Source: Oceanicola sp. (GTDB taxonomy: Bacteria > Pseudomonadota > Alphaproteobacteria > Rhodobacterales > Rhodobacteraceae). From it: a stretch of 64,000 nucleotides of DNA. The notes beneath the pieces were generated by a model. The model saw nothing but the letters and a program-made list of their open reading frames with translations. It searched no databases and was not told the DNA's origin. The DNA is taken from the NCBI GenBank assembly GCA_017792405.1, contig CP051231.1, positions 1,676,895 to 1,740,894 on the forward strand. Reading direction: 5' to 3'. Below are positions 18,463 to 26,928 of this stretch, in pieces. How positions within the stretch are numbered: the stretch's first letter is position 1; each line of letters begins with the position of its first letter. The position numbers were made by a program, and so were the translations under genes.

Positions 18463-18491
18463 GCAAAAGGCCCACCGGAGCGGCGGGCCTT
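18463..18491 (-). terminator. Rho-independent terminator of rplM-rpsI
   Basis: On the minus strand, a GC-rich stem (AAGGCCCGCC pairing with GGTGGGCCTT, one G-U) closed by a CTCC-type loop is followed by TTTTGC. It begins 24 bp after the rpsI stop. Since hupE's partner gene ends at 18441 on the other strand, it may also slow converging transcription. Confidence 0.75.
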
Positions 18492-18514
18492 CCACAAATC
18501 TTGTGCTCCGGAGC

Positions 18515-19003
18515 TTAACGCTTGGAGAACTGGAAGCTCTTGCGGGCCTTCGGCTTACCGTACTTCTTCCGCTCGACCACGCGGCTGTCGCGGGTGAGGA
18601 AGCCGGCGGCCTTGAGGGCGCCACGGAGCGAGGGTTCGTAGAGCTGCAGGGCCTTGGAGATGCCGTGCTTCACCGCACCAGCCTGACCGGTCAGACCGCC
18701 GCCCTTGACGGTGGCGTGCACGTCGAACTCGCCTTCCACACCAGCAACCTGGAAGGGCTGGCGGAGGATGAGTTGCAGCACGGGACGGGCAAAGTACTTG
18801 TCCTGGTCCTTGCCGTTCACGATGACCTTGCCGGAGCCGGGCTTGATCCAGACACGGGCGACCGCGTCCTTCCGCTTGCCGGTGGCATAGGCACGGCCCA
18901 GCTCGTCGCGCTGGGGCTCACGGTTGATGACTTCTTCGGTCACGGGGGCAGCGCCTTCGGCGACGGTGCCCAGCTCTTCGAGCGAATTCACTTGGTCGGC
19001 CAT
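18515..19003 (-). CDS. rpsI: 30S ribosomal protein S9
   Basis: A 162-residue small-subunit protein. The last ~128 residues are canonical S9 ([37 protein letters not shown]), ending in the basic tail [11 protein letters not shown] that reaches the P site. An acidic N-terminal extension of about 35 residues ([20 protein letters not shown]) precedes it, as is usual in alphaproteobacteria. It starts 3 bp after rplM. Confidence 0.98.
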   Translation of the reverse strand: MADQVNSLEELGTVAEGAAPVTEEVINREPQRDELGRAYATGKRKDAVARVWIKPGSGKVIVNGKDQDKYFARPVLQLILRQPFQVAGVEGEFDVHATVKGGGLTGQAGAVKHGISKALQLYEPSLRGALKAAGFLTRDSRVVERKKYGKPKARKSFQFSKR

Positions 19004-19006
19004 CTA

Positions 19007-19465
19007 TCAGACCCTCGTGTTCTTTTTGTTCATGGATTTCACGTCCAGCACCTCGGGGCTCTGGGCCTCGTGGGGGTGCTCGGCGCCTGCATAGACGCGC
19101 AGGTTGGTCATCTGCTGGCGGCTCAGCTTGTTGCCGGGCAGCATCCGCTTGACGGCCTGCATGACAACGCGCTCGGGGTGGGCACCCTCGAGGATCTGGC
19201 CGGTGGTGCGGGACTTGATGCCGCCCGGGTAGCCGGTGTGCCAGTAGTTTGGCTTGTCACGCTTGGCGCCGGTGAGCTGCACCTTGTCGGCGTTGATGAT
19301 GATCACGTTGTCACCCATGTCCTGCGACGGGGTGAAAGTAGCTTTGTGCTTGCCGCGAAGGCGCATGGCGACGATCGAGGCGAGGCGGCCCAGAACCACG
19401 CCCTCGGCGTCGATCAGGATCCACTTCTTGTCGATGTCTGCCGGGGTGGCAGTAAAGGTTTTCAT
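19007..19465 (-). CDS. rplM: 50S ribosomal protein L13
   Basis: A 152-residue large-subunit assembly protein. Typical motifs are [43 protein letters not shown] ([11 protein letters not shown]), [14 protein letters not shown] and [14 protein letters not shown]. Length is normal. First gene of the rplM-rpsI operon, preceded by a good sigma-70-type promoter. Confidence 0.98.
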   Translation of the reverse strand: MKTFTATPADIDKKWILIDAEGVVLGRLASIVAMRLRGKHKATFTPSQDMGDNVIIINADKVQLTGAKRDKPNYWHTGYPGGIKSRTTGQILEGAHPERVVMQAVKRMLPGNKLSRQQMTNLRVYAGAEHPHEAQSPEVLDVKSMNKKNTRV

Positions 19466-19519
19466 CTCTCGTTCCTCTTGGTGGGCGCCGCCGGGGCACC
19501 CTTGGCATTCGATTGCGCC

Positions 19520-19547
19520 GTTCTAAGCATCTGGCGCGGCCAGTCAA
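19520..19547 (-). promoter_or_regulatory. sigma-70-type promoter of rplM-rpsI
   Basis: On the minus strand, TTGACT (19547-19542) and TAGAAC (19525-19520) are separated by 16 bp, about 55 bp upstream of the rplM start. This matches the -35/-10 arrangement expected for a strongly expressed ribosomal operon. Confidence 0.55.
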
Positions 19548-19612
19548 GAGGCATTGCTTTGCTTTAATTGTGCGATTTCAATGACTTGCAATAACGGTAT
19601 TATTTTACCCCA

Positions 19613-20047
19613 TTATTCGGGGCGTTTTGGCGGGATCGCGTAGGTTAGGCTGGCCCGTGCGACCACCTCTTCGCGGCCCTCGGAGCGCAGGTGGCACTCC
19701 CCTACCGCCAGCGTGCGGCCGAGTTTCAGGAGCCGCGCGGTGCAGATCAGGTCGCGCCCGGCTTCGGGTTTGCGCATGAAGTCGATCGAACAGTTCGTGG
19801 TCACGGTCAGGGCCACCGGGCCGATGCGGGAGAGCACGGCGAAATACATGCCCACGTCCACCAGCCCGAACATCGACGGCCCCGAGACCGTACCGCCGGG
19901 GCGCAGGTGCTTGTCTTGCGTCAGCAGCCGCACCAGCACGCCATCGGGCGTGATCTCCTCCACCGAGAAATCGCCCTGCACCTGGCTGAACTCGGTTTCG
20001 ATGAACCGCTCCAGCGCGTCCTTGTCCATCACTACCTGGTCGAACAT
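19613..20047 (-). CDS. PaaI-type hotdog thioesterase
   Basis: A 144-residue protein with the 4HBT/PaaI pattern: PGGTVSGPSMFGLVDVGMYFAVL (quoted in part) carries the catalytic-helix region, followed by TTNCSIDFMRKPEAGRDL and the final beta strands ECHLRSEGREEVVARASLTY. It probably hydrolyses an acyl-CoA thioester in the cytoplasm. The usual PaaI Asn-Asp pair is not obvious, the corresponding position being SGPSMFGLVD with Asp. It is divergent from an enoyl-CoA-hydratase-fold gene, 65 bp apart, suggesting shared acyl-CoA metabolism. Confidence 0.82.
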   Translation of the reverse strand: MFDQVVMDKDALERFIETEFSQVQGDFSVEEITPDGVLVRLLTQDKHLRPGGTVSGPSMFGLVDVGMYFAVLSRIGPVALTVTTNCSIDFMRKPEAGRDLICTARLLKLGRTLAVGECHLRSEGREEVVARASLTYAIPPKRPE

Positions 20048-20112
20048 GCCCCCTCCTCTTGCACTCCGTATCCCTGCGGCCCAGAGTTTCTGCCATTGGG
20101 AGGAATGGCAAG

Positions 20113-20904
20113 ATGACTGACCCTGTGCTGACCCGGGTGGACCGGGGTAACGTTGCGGAACTCACGCTGAACCGCCCCGGCGCGCTGAATGCGCTCTCTG
20201 ACGAGTTGCTGGCCGCGCTTGCGGGCGAGATTGCGGCGCTGGAGGGCGATAGCACGGTGCGCGTGGTGATCCTGCGCGGGGCGGGCAAGGTGTTTTGCGC
20301 CGGGCATGACCTGAAGGAGATGCAGGCCGGACGACAGGCCGAGGACAAGGGGCGCGGATACTTCGAGGATCTCTTTGCCCGCTGCTCGGCGGTGATGATG
20401 GGGTTGCAGACTCTGCCCCAGCCGGTGATCGCGCAGGTGCATGGCATCGCCACCGCGGCGGGCTGCCAGCTGGTGGCGAGCTGCGACATGGCGGTGGCCG
20501 CCGAAGGCACGCGGTTCGGGGTGAACGGGGTGAACATCGGCCTGTTCTGCTCGACCCCGATGGTGGCGCTTTCGCGCAACGTGGCGCCCAAGGTGGCCTT
20601 CGAGATGCTCACCACGGGCGAGTTCATCGAAGCAGGCCGCGCCCGCGAGGTGGGGCTGGTGAACCGGGTCGTGCCGGAGGCGGCGCTGGAGGGCGAGACC
20701 CGTGCGCTGGCCGATGTGGTGGCCGGAAAGCTCGGCGCGGCGGTGAAGATCGGCAAACGGGCGTTTTATGATCAGCTTCCTCTGACGACAGCCGAGGCCT
20801 ATGCCCATGCGGCGGAGGTGATGGTCGAGAACATGCTCTGGCGCGACACCGACGAGGGGATCAGGGCTTTCATCGAGAAGCGCCCGCCGGATTGGCAGGG
20901 GTGA
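20113..20904 (+). CDS. enoyl-CoA hydratase-fold protein (ECHDC3-like), catalytic acids replaced
   Basis: A 263-residue crotonase-superfamily protein. The CoA-binding/oxyanion region FCAGHDLKEM and the second oxyanion segment HGIATAAGCQLVASCD are present. The two glutamates used by true hydratases are replaced: Gln119 in AAGCQL and Gly139 in FGVNGVN. The tract NIGLFCSTPMVALSRN strongly resembles the ECHDC3 group. It may hydrolyse, isomerise or bind an acyl-CoA rather than hydrate it. ATG 20113 follows GGGAGGAATGGCAAG; the longer frame to 20059 is not family-like. Confidence 0.85.
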   Translation: MTDPVLTRVDRGNVAELTLNRPGALNALSDELLAALAGEIAALEGDSTVRVVILRGAGKVFCAGHDLKEMQAGRQAEDKGRGYFEDLFARCSAVMMGLQTLPQPVIAQVHGIATAAGCQLVASCDMAVAAEGTRFGVNGVNIGLFCSTPMVALSRNVAPKVAFEMLTTGEFIEAGRAREVGLVNRVVPEAALEGETRALADVVAGKLGAAVKIGKRAFYDQLPLTTAEAYAHAAEVMVENMLWRDTDEGIRAFIEKRPPDWQG

Positions 20905-21230
20905 GGATCGCGTAAAGGGTTTACGAAGCGTTTAAGCGGTCGGGCTCAACGTCTCCCGACTTGCCAACAGACTCCCCTGTCCCACACAAGCCGGGCAGCG
21001 CCGTCCCGTGGGGTGGCGCTCGCAACGGCGGTTCGTGGCACTTTATGGTTGGGTGGTCATCTCACGTCAGGGGTAAGCGCTGACTTGGACGAAGCGCCGC
21101 CCCGAGGGACGGGTCATGCCAATGGCATGCTTTCAGCATGACGCTGCACGGCGCCTTTGGCTTGATTCCGTGCGGGGTCATTGCTCAACCCTTGGTTGGC
21201 ACCGGCCGCACTCGTGGCGCACCGCCCCTG
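20905..21230. other. 326-bp intergenic region between convergent genes
   Basis: No gene is seen. The space lies between the ends of the ECH-like gene (+) and the M32 carboxypeptidase gene (-). It contains copy A of the dispersed hairpin repeat (20970-21050, listed separately). The remaining sequence, including GGCACTTTATGG and a GC-rich tail, shows no terminator with a T-run. Confidence 0.6.
20970..21050 (+). repeat. dispersed intergenic hairpin repeat, copy A
   Basis: About 81 bp beginning GACTCCCC and ending GGCACTTTATGGT. It contains AGCGCC...GGCGCT hairpin arms and the tract GCAACGGCGGTTCGTGGCAC. It matches, with roughly one difference in five bases by eye, the reverse complement of 38978-39060. 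Both copies lie between convergent genes. Confidence 0.65.
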
Positions 21231-22700
21231 TCAGAGCTTGTAGATCGCCCCGAACTTCTCTTCGAGATAGTCCAGCAGCGGCGCCTCGGAGGGGGCGAAG
21301 CCGCAGGCGTGCTGGATGGTGTCGCGCGGGGTGCGCAGGCCGCCGTGTTGCTGGAGGTTGGCCTTGAGCCATGCGGTGGCCGGGGTGGCATCACCCGAGG
21401 CAAGCGCGGCATCGATGCCCGGCACGGCCTCGCGCAGCGCCTTCATCAGGCAACCGGCATAGACATTGCCAAGGCTGTAGGTCGGGAAGTAGCCGAAGAG
21501 GCCGACCGACCAGTGGACATCCTGAAGGCAGCCGTTGGAGGGCTTGTCGACCGGATAGCCGAAGTCACGCTCGAAGCGGGCGTTCCACGCCTCTTCAAGG
21601 TCCGCCGCCTCCAGCTTGCCTGCCACGAGATCACGCTCGAGGTCGAAGCGCAGCAGGACGTGGAGGTTGTATTGCACCTCGTCGGCCTCGGTGCGGATGT
21701 AGCCGGGCTTCACCTTGTTCACGGTGGCATAGAAGGCATCGGCATCAAGGCCGAGCGGGCCGAAAGCCTCTTCCATCTGGCTGTGCAGCCAGCCGGTGAA
21801 GGCGCGGCCCCGGCCCATCTGGTTTTCGTAGATGCGGCTCTGGCTCTCATGCACCCCCATCGAGACCCCCTGCCCCATCGGGGTGAGCAGGTAGTCTTGC
21901 GAGATGTTCTGCTCGTAGCAGGCGTGGCCGACCTCGTGGATGGTGGAGTAGAAACAATTGAACGGGTCATCCTCTGCCACGCGGGTGGTGATGCGCACAT
22001 CGTTGCCGGAGCCGGAGCTGAAGGGGTGCACGGCCTTGTCGATGCGCCCTCGGGTGAAATCGTAGCCGAAGGCCTCGGCGAGCTTGCGGGAGAGCGCGAT
22101 CTGGGTGGCCTCGGGGTAGTTGCCGGTCAGCTCGGCGGGCTGGTGCTCGGAGCCGAGGACGGCCTCGCGTAGCGCCACGAGGCGCGGGCGGAGGGCGCCG
22201 AACATGGCTTCGAGGTCCGCCGCCTTGGCGCCGGGCTCGTAATCATCCAGCAGGGCATCGTAGAGGTCGCCGCCGGAGGCCAGCGCGGCGGCCTCCTCGC
22301 GCTTGAGTTTCAGCACCTCGTCCAGCACCGGCACGAAGGCGGCAACATCCTGCGCCTTGCGGGCCTCGGCCCATTTGCCCTGCGCGATGGAGGTCGTCTT
22401 GGCGAGCTGGGCGGCGAGCTTGGCGGGCACTTTCGTGGTGCGCTCGAAGCTGCGGCGGATGAGGCGCAGCGCGGCGTCGCCTGCGGCATCCGGGGCCTGT
22501 GCGGTGCTCAGCCAGTCGCCGATGCGCGGGTCGATCCGGCGGGCGTGGAGCACGCCGGAGAGCGCGGCCATTTCGTCGCCGCGCTGCTCGGCGGAGCCGC
22601 GCGGCATCATGGTTTCCTGATCCCAGCCGAGACGGCCCATGACCTGGCCGAGGGCCTCGGTCTCGCGGTTGTGGGCCATCAGGTCATCGAATGCGGTCAT
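21231..22700 (-). CDS. carboxypeptidase Taq-type metallopeptidase (M32)
   Basis: A 489-residue cytoplasmic Zn carboxypeptidase. The active site HEVGH sits in STIHEVGHACYEQ near residue 248. The M32-specific HESQSR follows about 28 residues later and supplies the third ligand region. The IRTEADEVQYNLHVLLRFDLE tract (quoted in part: IRTEADEVQYNLHV) is also characteristic. Length is normal (about 500). It starts 3 bp after the ctaA stop and is the last gene of the trmJ-ctaA-M32 minus-strand set. It removes C-terminal residues from peptides, probably in peptide recycling. Confidence 0.93.
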   Translation of the reverse strand: MTAFDDLMAHNRETEALGQVMGRLGWDQETMMPRGSAEQRGDEMAALSGVLHARRIDPRIGDWLSTAQAPDAAGDAALRLIRRSFERTTKVPAKLAAQLAKTTSIAQGKWAEARKAQDVAAFVPVLDEVLKLKREEAAALASGGDLYDALLDDYEPGAKAADLEAMFGALRPRLVALREAVLGSEHQPAELTGNYPEATQIALSRKLAEAFGYDFTRGRIDKAVHPFSSGSGNDVRITTRVAEDDPFNCFYSTIHEVGHACYEQNISQDYLLTPMGQGVSMGVHESQSRIYENQMGRGRAFTGWLHSQMEEAFGPLGLDADAFYATVNKVKPGYIRTEADEVQYNLHVLLRFDLERDLVAGKLEAADLEEAWNARFERDFGYPVDKPSNGCLQDVHWSVGLFGYFPTYSLGNVYAGCLMKALREAVPGIDAALASGDATPATAWLKANLQQHGGLRTPRDTIQHACGFAPSEAPLLDYLEEKFGAIYKL

Positions 22701-22703
22701 GGT

Positions 22704-23855
22704 TTAAAGTCCTTCCCGGAGGGTTCCGGCCTTGGGGTAGCCCGCGAGGAAGCGGGCGCGGATGATTACGACCCAGAGCGCCACACCGAGCGCCTGATGG
22801 GTTATGGCGATGTGCCACGGGGCGGAGTGCATCACCGTGACGATGCCCAGCACCACCTGCCCGAAGAGCAGCACCATCGCCCAGTCGAACGCGCGGCGGG
22901 TGGCGGCATAGGCGGAGCGGCGCGAGCGGACCCATGCGAAGAGGCCGAAGGCGAAGAGCGCATAGGCCACCATGCGGTGGATGAACTGCACGGTGCCGTC
23001 ATTTTCGAAGAAGTTGCGCCAAAACGGGGTGATCTCCCACATGCCGGGGGGCGTGAAGCCGCCCGCCATCAGCGGCCAGTCGATATAGTTGCGGCCTGCG
23101 TCGATGCCCGCCACCAGCGCGCCGATGAGGATTTGCAGGAAGGCGAAGTGCATCAGCCCGGTGCCGAGGCCGAAGACGCGGCGCTCGCGGGCGCGGCGGG
23201 CCTGCATGATCTCGCGCTCTGGGCGGGAGAGCAGCAGGATATACCACGCCAGCAGCCCGAGGATGGCAAAGGCGAGGCCGAGGTGGGTGGCGAGGCGGTA
23301 GGAGGCGACATCGGTCATCTCGCCGGAGAGGCCGGAGTGGACCATCCACCAGCCGATGGAGCCCTGGATGCCGCCCAGGACGCCGGGGATCAGCAGCCGG
23401 ACTTTCCAGCCGGTGGGGATTTGCCCGCGCAGCAGGAAATAGAGGTAGCCGACGGCCCATACCAGGCCGATCAGGCGGCCCAGCTGGCGGTGGCCCCACT
23501 CCCACCAGTAGATCGTTTTGAACTCGGAGAGCGACATGCCCTTGTTCTGCAACTCATACTCGGGGATCGTCTTGTACTTGTCGAAGGCGAGGTTCCAGTC
23601 GGCCTCGTTCAGCGGCGGGATCGCACCCTTGACCACATTCCACTCGGTGATCGAGAGGCCGCTGTCGGTGAGCCGGGTGAGGCCGCCGACGAGGATCATC
23701 ACCACCACCAACGCGAAGAGCAGCACCAGCCAGCTGCGGATGGTCAGGCGGGCGCCGGAGCGGCTGCCCTTGTCGATCAGCCCGGTTTCGCGGGGGGCGC
23801 TGCGGGGGGCCTCGCCCTCACCGACCTCTTCGAAGATGCTGCGTTTTCCGGCCAT
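22704..23855 (-). CDS. ctaA: heme A synthase
   Basis: A 383-residue inner-membrane enzyme that oxidises heme O to heme A for cytochrome oxidase aa3. Eight membrane segments are visible. Diagnostic tracts are GGLTRLTDSGLSITEWNVVKG, WWEWGHRQLGRLIGL (heme His) and the second-half QFIHRMVAYALF and ITHQALGVALWV with further heme-ligand His. ATG 23855 (MAGKRSIFEEV) is preferred over the longer frame to 23972. Heme O synthase is not in the window. Confidence 0.94.
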   Translation of the reverse strand: MAGKRSIFEEVGEGEAPRSAPRETGLIDKGSRSGARLTIRSWLVLLFALVVVMILVGGLTRLTDSGLSITEWNVVKGAIPPLNEADWNLAFDKYKTIPEYELQNKGMSLSEFKTIYWWEWGHRQLGRLIGLVWAVGYLYFLLRGQIPTGWKVRLLIPGVLGGIQGSIGWWMVHSGLSGEMTDVASYRLATHLGLAFAILGLLAWYILLLSRPEREIMQARRARERRVFGLGTGLMHFAFLQILIGALVAGIDAGRNYIDWPLMAGGFTPPGMWEITPFWRNFFENDGTVQFIHRMVAYALFAFGLFAWVRSRRSAYAATRRAFDWAMVLLFGQVVLGIVTVMHSAPWHIAITHQALGVALWVVIIRARFLAGYPKAGTLREGL

Positions 23856-23919
23856 TGTCGTTCCTGTGCTCGCTCGTCTGGCTGTTCGCGCATTCAGGTA
23901 GCGCGGCCAGCGACGGGTC

Positions 23920-24630
23920 TCAAGACTTGCCGCGCAGGAGCTGCTTGAGCGCGCCGTGGAGCATTTGCACATCGGAGCGGGTGAGCATGAGGCGCGGCCA
24001 CATGTTGCGGAGCACCAGTTTCATCCCGGCGGCCTTCTCCTCGGGGAAGAAGAACCCGGCCTCCTCCAGCCGCTCCTCCCAGTGGTCGCCGAGCTTTTCG
24101 ATCTCGACCCCGGAGGCGGGTTCGGCCGGGGCCTCCTCGCCGCGCGGCAGGTCGTGGCGACCATACTCATAGGCCATCAAAAGCACGGCCTGGCCGAGGT
24201 TGAGCGAGAAGAACTCGGGGTTCACCGGCACGGTGATGATCGAGCTGGCGCGGGCGACATCCTCGTTTTCCAGCCCCGAGCGCTCGGGGCCGAAGAGCAC
24301 CGCAACGCGCTGGCCTGCGGCGGAGCGGCGGCGGGCATCGGCCATTGCCTCTTCGGGGGTCAGCACCGGCTTGGTCAGGCCGCGCGAGCGGGCGGTTGTG
24401 GCGTAGATGGTGCGGCAATCGGCCACCGCTTCGGCGACGCTGTCGCAGATCTTGGCGTTGTCGAGCAGGCGCCCTGCCCCGCTCGCCAGCGCCGCCGCGC
24501 GGGGGTTGGGCCAGCCGTCGCGCGGAGAGACGATGCGCATCCGGTCGAGGCCGAAGTTCCACATGGCACGGGCCGCCGCGCCGATGTTCTCGCCCATCTG
24601 CGGGCGCACAAGTACGAAGACGGGATCCAT
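23920..24630 (-). CDS. trmJ: tRNA (cytidine/uridine-32-2'-O)-methyltransferase TrmJ-like
   Basis: A 236-residue SPOUT methyltransferase using S-adenosylmethionine. The knot motifs are LVRPQMGENIGAAARAMWNFG at the N-terminus, VLFGPERSGLENEDVA in the middle, and VNPEFFSLNLGQAVLLMAYE (motif 3). A C-terminal helical extension of about 70 residues supports dimerisation, as in TrmJ rather than TrmH. ATG 24630 is the family start. It is divergent from the TfoX-like gene. Confidence 0.9.
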   Translation of the reverse strand: MDPVFVLVRPQMGENIGAAARAMWNFGLDRMRIVSPRDGWPNPRAAALASGAGRLLDNAKICDSVAEAVADCRTIYATTARSRGLTKPVLTPEEAMADARRRSAAGQRVAVLFGPERSGLENEDVARASSIITVPVNPEFFSLNLGQAVLLMAYEYGRHDLPRGEEAPAEPASGVEIEKLGDHWEERLEEAGFFFPEEKAAGMKLVLRNMWPRLMLTRSDVQMLHGALKQLLRGKS

Positions 24631-24729
24631 GTTGTCAGCACCTTGCTTGCCCTGCGGAATGGCGCGGGTGATACGATACCTGTGCATCTGGCACAAGTTG
24701 GCCGGAGATTTCACGAAGGAGCCGGTGCA

Positions 24730-25062
24730 ATGGCCTATGACGAGGGGATCGCGGAGCAGCTGCGCGAGGGGCTGGAAGGCCTGCCCAACGTGGAAGAAAA
24801 GCGCATGTTCGGGGGGCTGTGCTTTTTGCTGAAGGGCAACATGCTCTGCGGCGCTTCGGGCTGGTCGGACACGATGTTTCGGGTCGGCAAGGACGCGGAG
24901 GACGAAGCGCTCGCCCTGCCCGGCACGCGGGTGATGGAGATGGGCGGGCGGCGGATGGGCGGGTTCATCCGCGCCGATGAGACGGCGATGGGCGACGATG
25001 AGACCCGCGCGCGGCTGATGGCTCTGGCGCTGGCCTATGTGCAGGCGCTGCCGCCGAAGTAG
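24730..25062 (+). CDS. TfoX N-terminal-domain protein
   Basis: A 110-residue protein with the TfoX_N pattern: VEEKRMFGGLCFLLKGNMLCGASG, then MFRVGKD, MEMGGRRMGGFI and a final helix. It lacks the C-terminal TfoX domain. In gammaproteobacteria TfoX relates to competence, but in this group the lone N-domain has no established role. ATG 24730 follows AAGGAGCCGGTGCA. Tightly packed between trmJ (divergent) and the ThiE-like gene. Confidence 0.82.
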   Translation: MAYDEGIAEQLREGLEGLPNVEEKRMFGGLCFLLKGNMLCGASGWSDTMFRVGKDAEDEALALPGTRVMEMGGRRMGGFIRADETAMGDDETRARLMALALAYVQALPPK

Positions 25063-25117
25063 CCAAGCCCGCAAATCCCCGGTATAGGGCCGGAAACCCG
25101 CGACAATGGAGCCGAAA

Positions 25118-25738
25118 ATGGCCGAGCCGCAAGAGGCGCCCCAGATCTACCTCATCACCCCGCAAGCGGTGGAACTCTCCAGCTTTCCCAATCGGTTGGC
25201 GGCGGTTCTCGATGCCGTGGAGGTGGCCTGCCTCCGGCTGGCGCTGGCCTCGAACGACGAGGACGAGGTGGCCCGCACTGCCGACAGCCTGCGCGAGGTG
25301 GCCCATGCCCGCGACGTGGCGCTGGTGATCGAGCGGCATCTGAACATGGTCGAACGACTCGGGCTGGACGGGGTCCACCTGACCGACGGCGCGCGGAGCG
25401 TGCGGGCAGCGCGCAAGGCGCTGGGCGAGGATGCGATCGTGGGCGCCTATTGCGGCGCCTCGCGGCATGACGGGATGAGCGCCGGTGAAGCGGGCGCGGA
25501 TTACGTGAGCTTCGGCCCGGTCGCCGCGACCGGGCTGGGCGATGGCACGGTGGCCGAGGACGGGCTCTTCGAGTGGTGGAGCCAGATGATCGAAGTGCCG
25601 GTGGTGGCCGAGGGCGGGCTCTCGGCGGGACGGATCACGGCGCTGGCGGGAATGACCGATTTCTTCGGGATCGGCCCGGAGATCTGGGCCGAGGATGACC
25701 CGGCGGCGGCGCTGCGGAGCTTAATGGCGGGGGCCTGA
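25118..25738 (+). CDS. thiamine phosphate synthase-like protein (ThiE/TenI fold)
   Basis: A 206-residue TIM-barrel protein resembling ThiE. The tracts LGLDGVHLTDGAR, ADYVSFGPVAATG and VVAEGGLSAGR match strands that bind the pyrimidine and phosphate in thiamine phosphate synthase. Other thi genes are absent from the window and some substrate-contact residues are not obvious (for example the usual FPTxTK is replaced by AATGLGDG). It could therefore be a TenI/ThiE relative rather than the main synthase. ATG 25118 is preferred because GGAG lies 6 bases upstream; ATG 25106 is an alternative. Confidence 0.75.
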   Translation: MAEPQEAPQIYLITPQAVELSSFPNRLAAVLDAVEVACLRLALASNDEDEVARTADSLREVAHARDVALVIERHLNMVERLGLDGVHLTDGARSVRAARKALGEDAIVGAYCGASRHDGMSAGEAGADYVSFGPVAATGLGDGTVAEDGLFEWWSQMIEVPVVAEGGLSAGRITALAGMTDFFGIGPEIWAEDDPAAALRSLMAGA

Positions 25739-26091
25739 GCGGGGTTTGCTGCGGATTTCTGTGCATTTCCGCACATGAGGAGGTTTTTCGGGGCGATTTT
25801 GGCGTTAACCCTGAAAACCGGGGATGCAGAAGTGATGCACAACTGATGCACAATCCATACATACGCGATTTTCGCACAATCGGCAGAGGTTAACGGGGCG
25901 GGCGGAGGGGATCGCCAGAGGTGCGAGACGAGTTATCAGACCCGTCCCTTCAGAGCACCGGAATGACAAAACACTCCGCTTGCGAGCGCCCGCCAGGCGG
26001 ACGAAGCTGGCACTCAATAAGTGTCAGCTACAGGGAGTGAGAGAGAAGTAGAAACTCTTGTTGGCTGCAGAGACCCTTAAACTTCAGAGTT
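25739..26091. other. 353-bp region without a gene, carrying the second GTGCATC array
   Basis: The region lies between the ThiE-like gene and the AT-richer orphan gene, both of which end here. It contains the inverted array at 25801-25852 and another GGTTAAC at 25889-25895. From about 26000 onward the base composition drops toward that of the orphan gene. A frame antisense to the ThiE-like gene is not considered coding. Confidence 0.55.
25801..25852 (-). repeat. array of 11-bp TGTGCATC units ending in GTTAACGCC (copy 2)
   Basis: Read on the minus strand: TGTGCATCAGT (25852-25842), TGTGCATCACT (25841-25831), TCTGCATCCCC (25830-25820), a 10-bp spacer, then GTTAACGCC (25809-25801). Order and 11-bp period match copy 1 at 4585-4648; the middle unit TGTGCATCACT is identical. 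Unlike copy 1, it does not precede a convincing gene on its own strand. Confidence 0.6.
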
Positions 26092-26928
26092 TTAGAATAC
26101 AGGACGGTATCGCCCATTCGTTTCTCTAATTACCTGTTTAAGAAGCAACTTTCCGAGGACAGACTCAAAATCACTAAACCACTTATTCTGATCTCCCCGC
26201 CATTCTACCGGCTTTATCTCGCGTGAATCTCGAGCCCAATTGACGTGGCGGCGATCTTTAATGTTTGAAATCGCGTTGGCTAGTTCCTCCTTTGTCGGCC
26301 AGATTTTCGATACGGCCTTTTCATAGTCCGCATCCCTCTCAGCATCGAAATTAACGACTTGCGGCGCAAAGTGCGCCTGCCGATGGCAGAGTATCTCAAA
26401 GAGCGCTATTTCTTTCGGGTCTTCCAGCTTAACGTAAACACCAAGCACCGCATCCCATATTTGACGATACAAACCACCGCCCAGAACGGCCGTGAAACCA
26501 AGTAATGGCGCAACACTCATAGTTTCGGATGCTGTACAGGCCAAAGTTACGCTGCTTGCGATTGCAACAAGCGGCACCAAACCTGCTTTAAGGGTTGGCC
26601 CAAGTCTAATTATCTTTCCTCTTCCTATACGAAACTCAGCCATATGGCCGCGTCTGATGTCGCGTTGCGTTGGGGGGAAGATGTATTCCTTCGTACTCGC
26701 ATCTTGTTCAGATAATGCGGACAAGAGGTTGTTCCTTAGCCCTTGAGCGTGTTGGGGCTGAAGCTCATTGATACCGTATTCTGATCCTACCCAAAAAAAT
26801 TGAAAATCCTCTTTAGATTCCTTCAGCGCCCTTTCGATTTCTAAGCTCAATGCATTCTCAAATTCCCAGAATTCGCTCTCGACGAGGCGCTTTGCCTCTT
26901 CGTACGAAAGATCGTCGCCATCATTCAC
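26092..26928 (-). CDS. orphan two-TM protein of unknown function in AT-richer DNA
   Basis: A 278-residue protein with three parts: an acidic, helical N-terminus (residues ~1-105, rich in E/S/K); two adjacent hydrophobic segments (GLVPLVAIASSVTLACTAS and APLLGFTAVLGGGLYRQIW, residues ~117-160); and a charged C-terminus of about 115 residues ending LLLKQVIRETNGRYRPVF that has a winged-helix-like look. Base composition is clearly lower in GC than flanking genes and codons are not GC3-biased, suggesting recent acquisition. The soluble-2TM-soluble plan resembles membrane effectors of some defence modules, but no family was recognised. Confidence 0.65.
   Translation of the reverse strand: MNDGDDLSYEEAKRLVESEFWEFENALSLEIERALKESKEDFQFFWVGSEYGINELQPQHAQGLRNNLLSALSEQDASTKEYIFPPTQRDIRRGHMAEFRIGRGKIIRLGPTLKAGLVPLVAIASSVTLACTASETMSVAPLLGFTAVLGGGLYRQIWDAVLGVYVKLEDPKEIALFEILCHRQAHFAPQVVNFDAERDADYEKAVSKIWPTKEELANAISNIKDRRHVNWARDSREIKPVEWRGDQNKWFSDFESVLGKLLLKQVIRETNGRYRPVF

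Noticed and set aside
21138..22172. 344-residue plus-strand frame across the M32 gene
   Set aside because: Shadow of the carboxypeptidase gene, which has HEVGH and full-length family pattern on the other strand.
25501..25851. 116-residue minus-strand frame downstream of the GTGCATC array
   Set aside because: It lies antisense to the ThiE-like gene, starts inside the array and has no family pattern.
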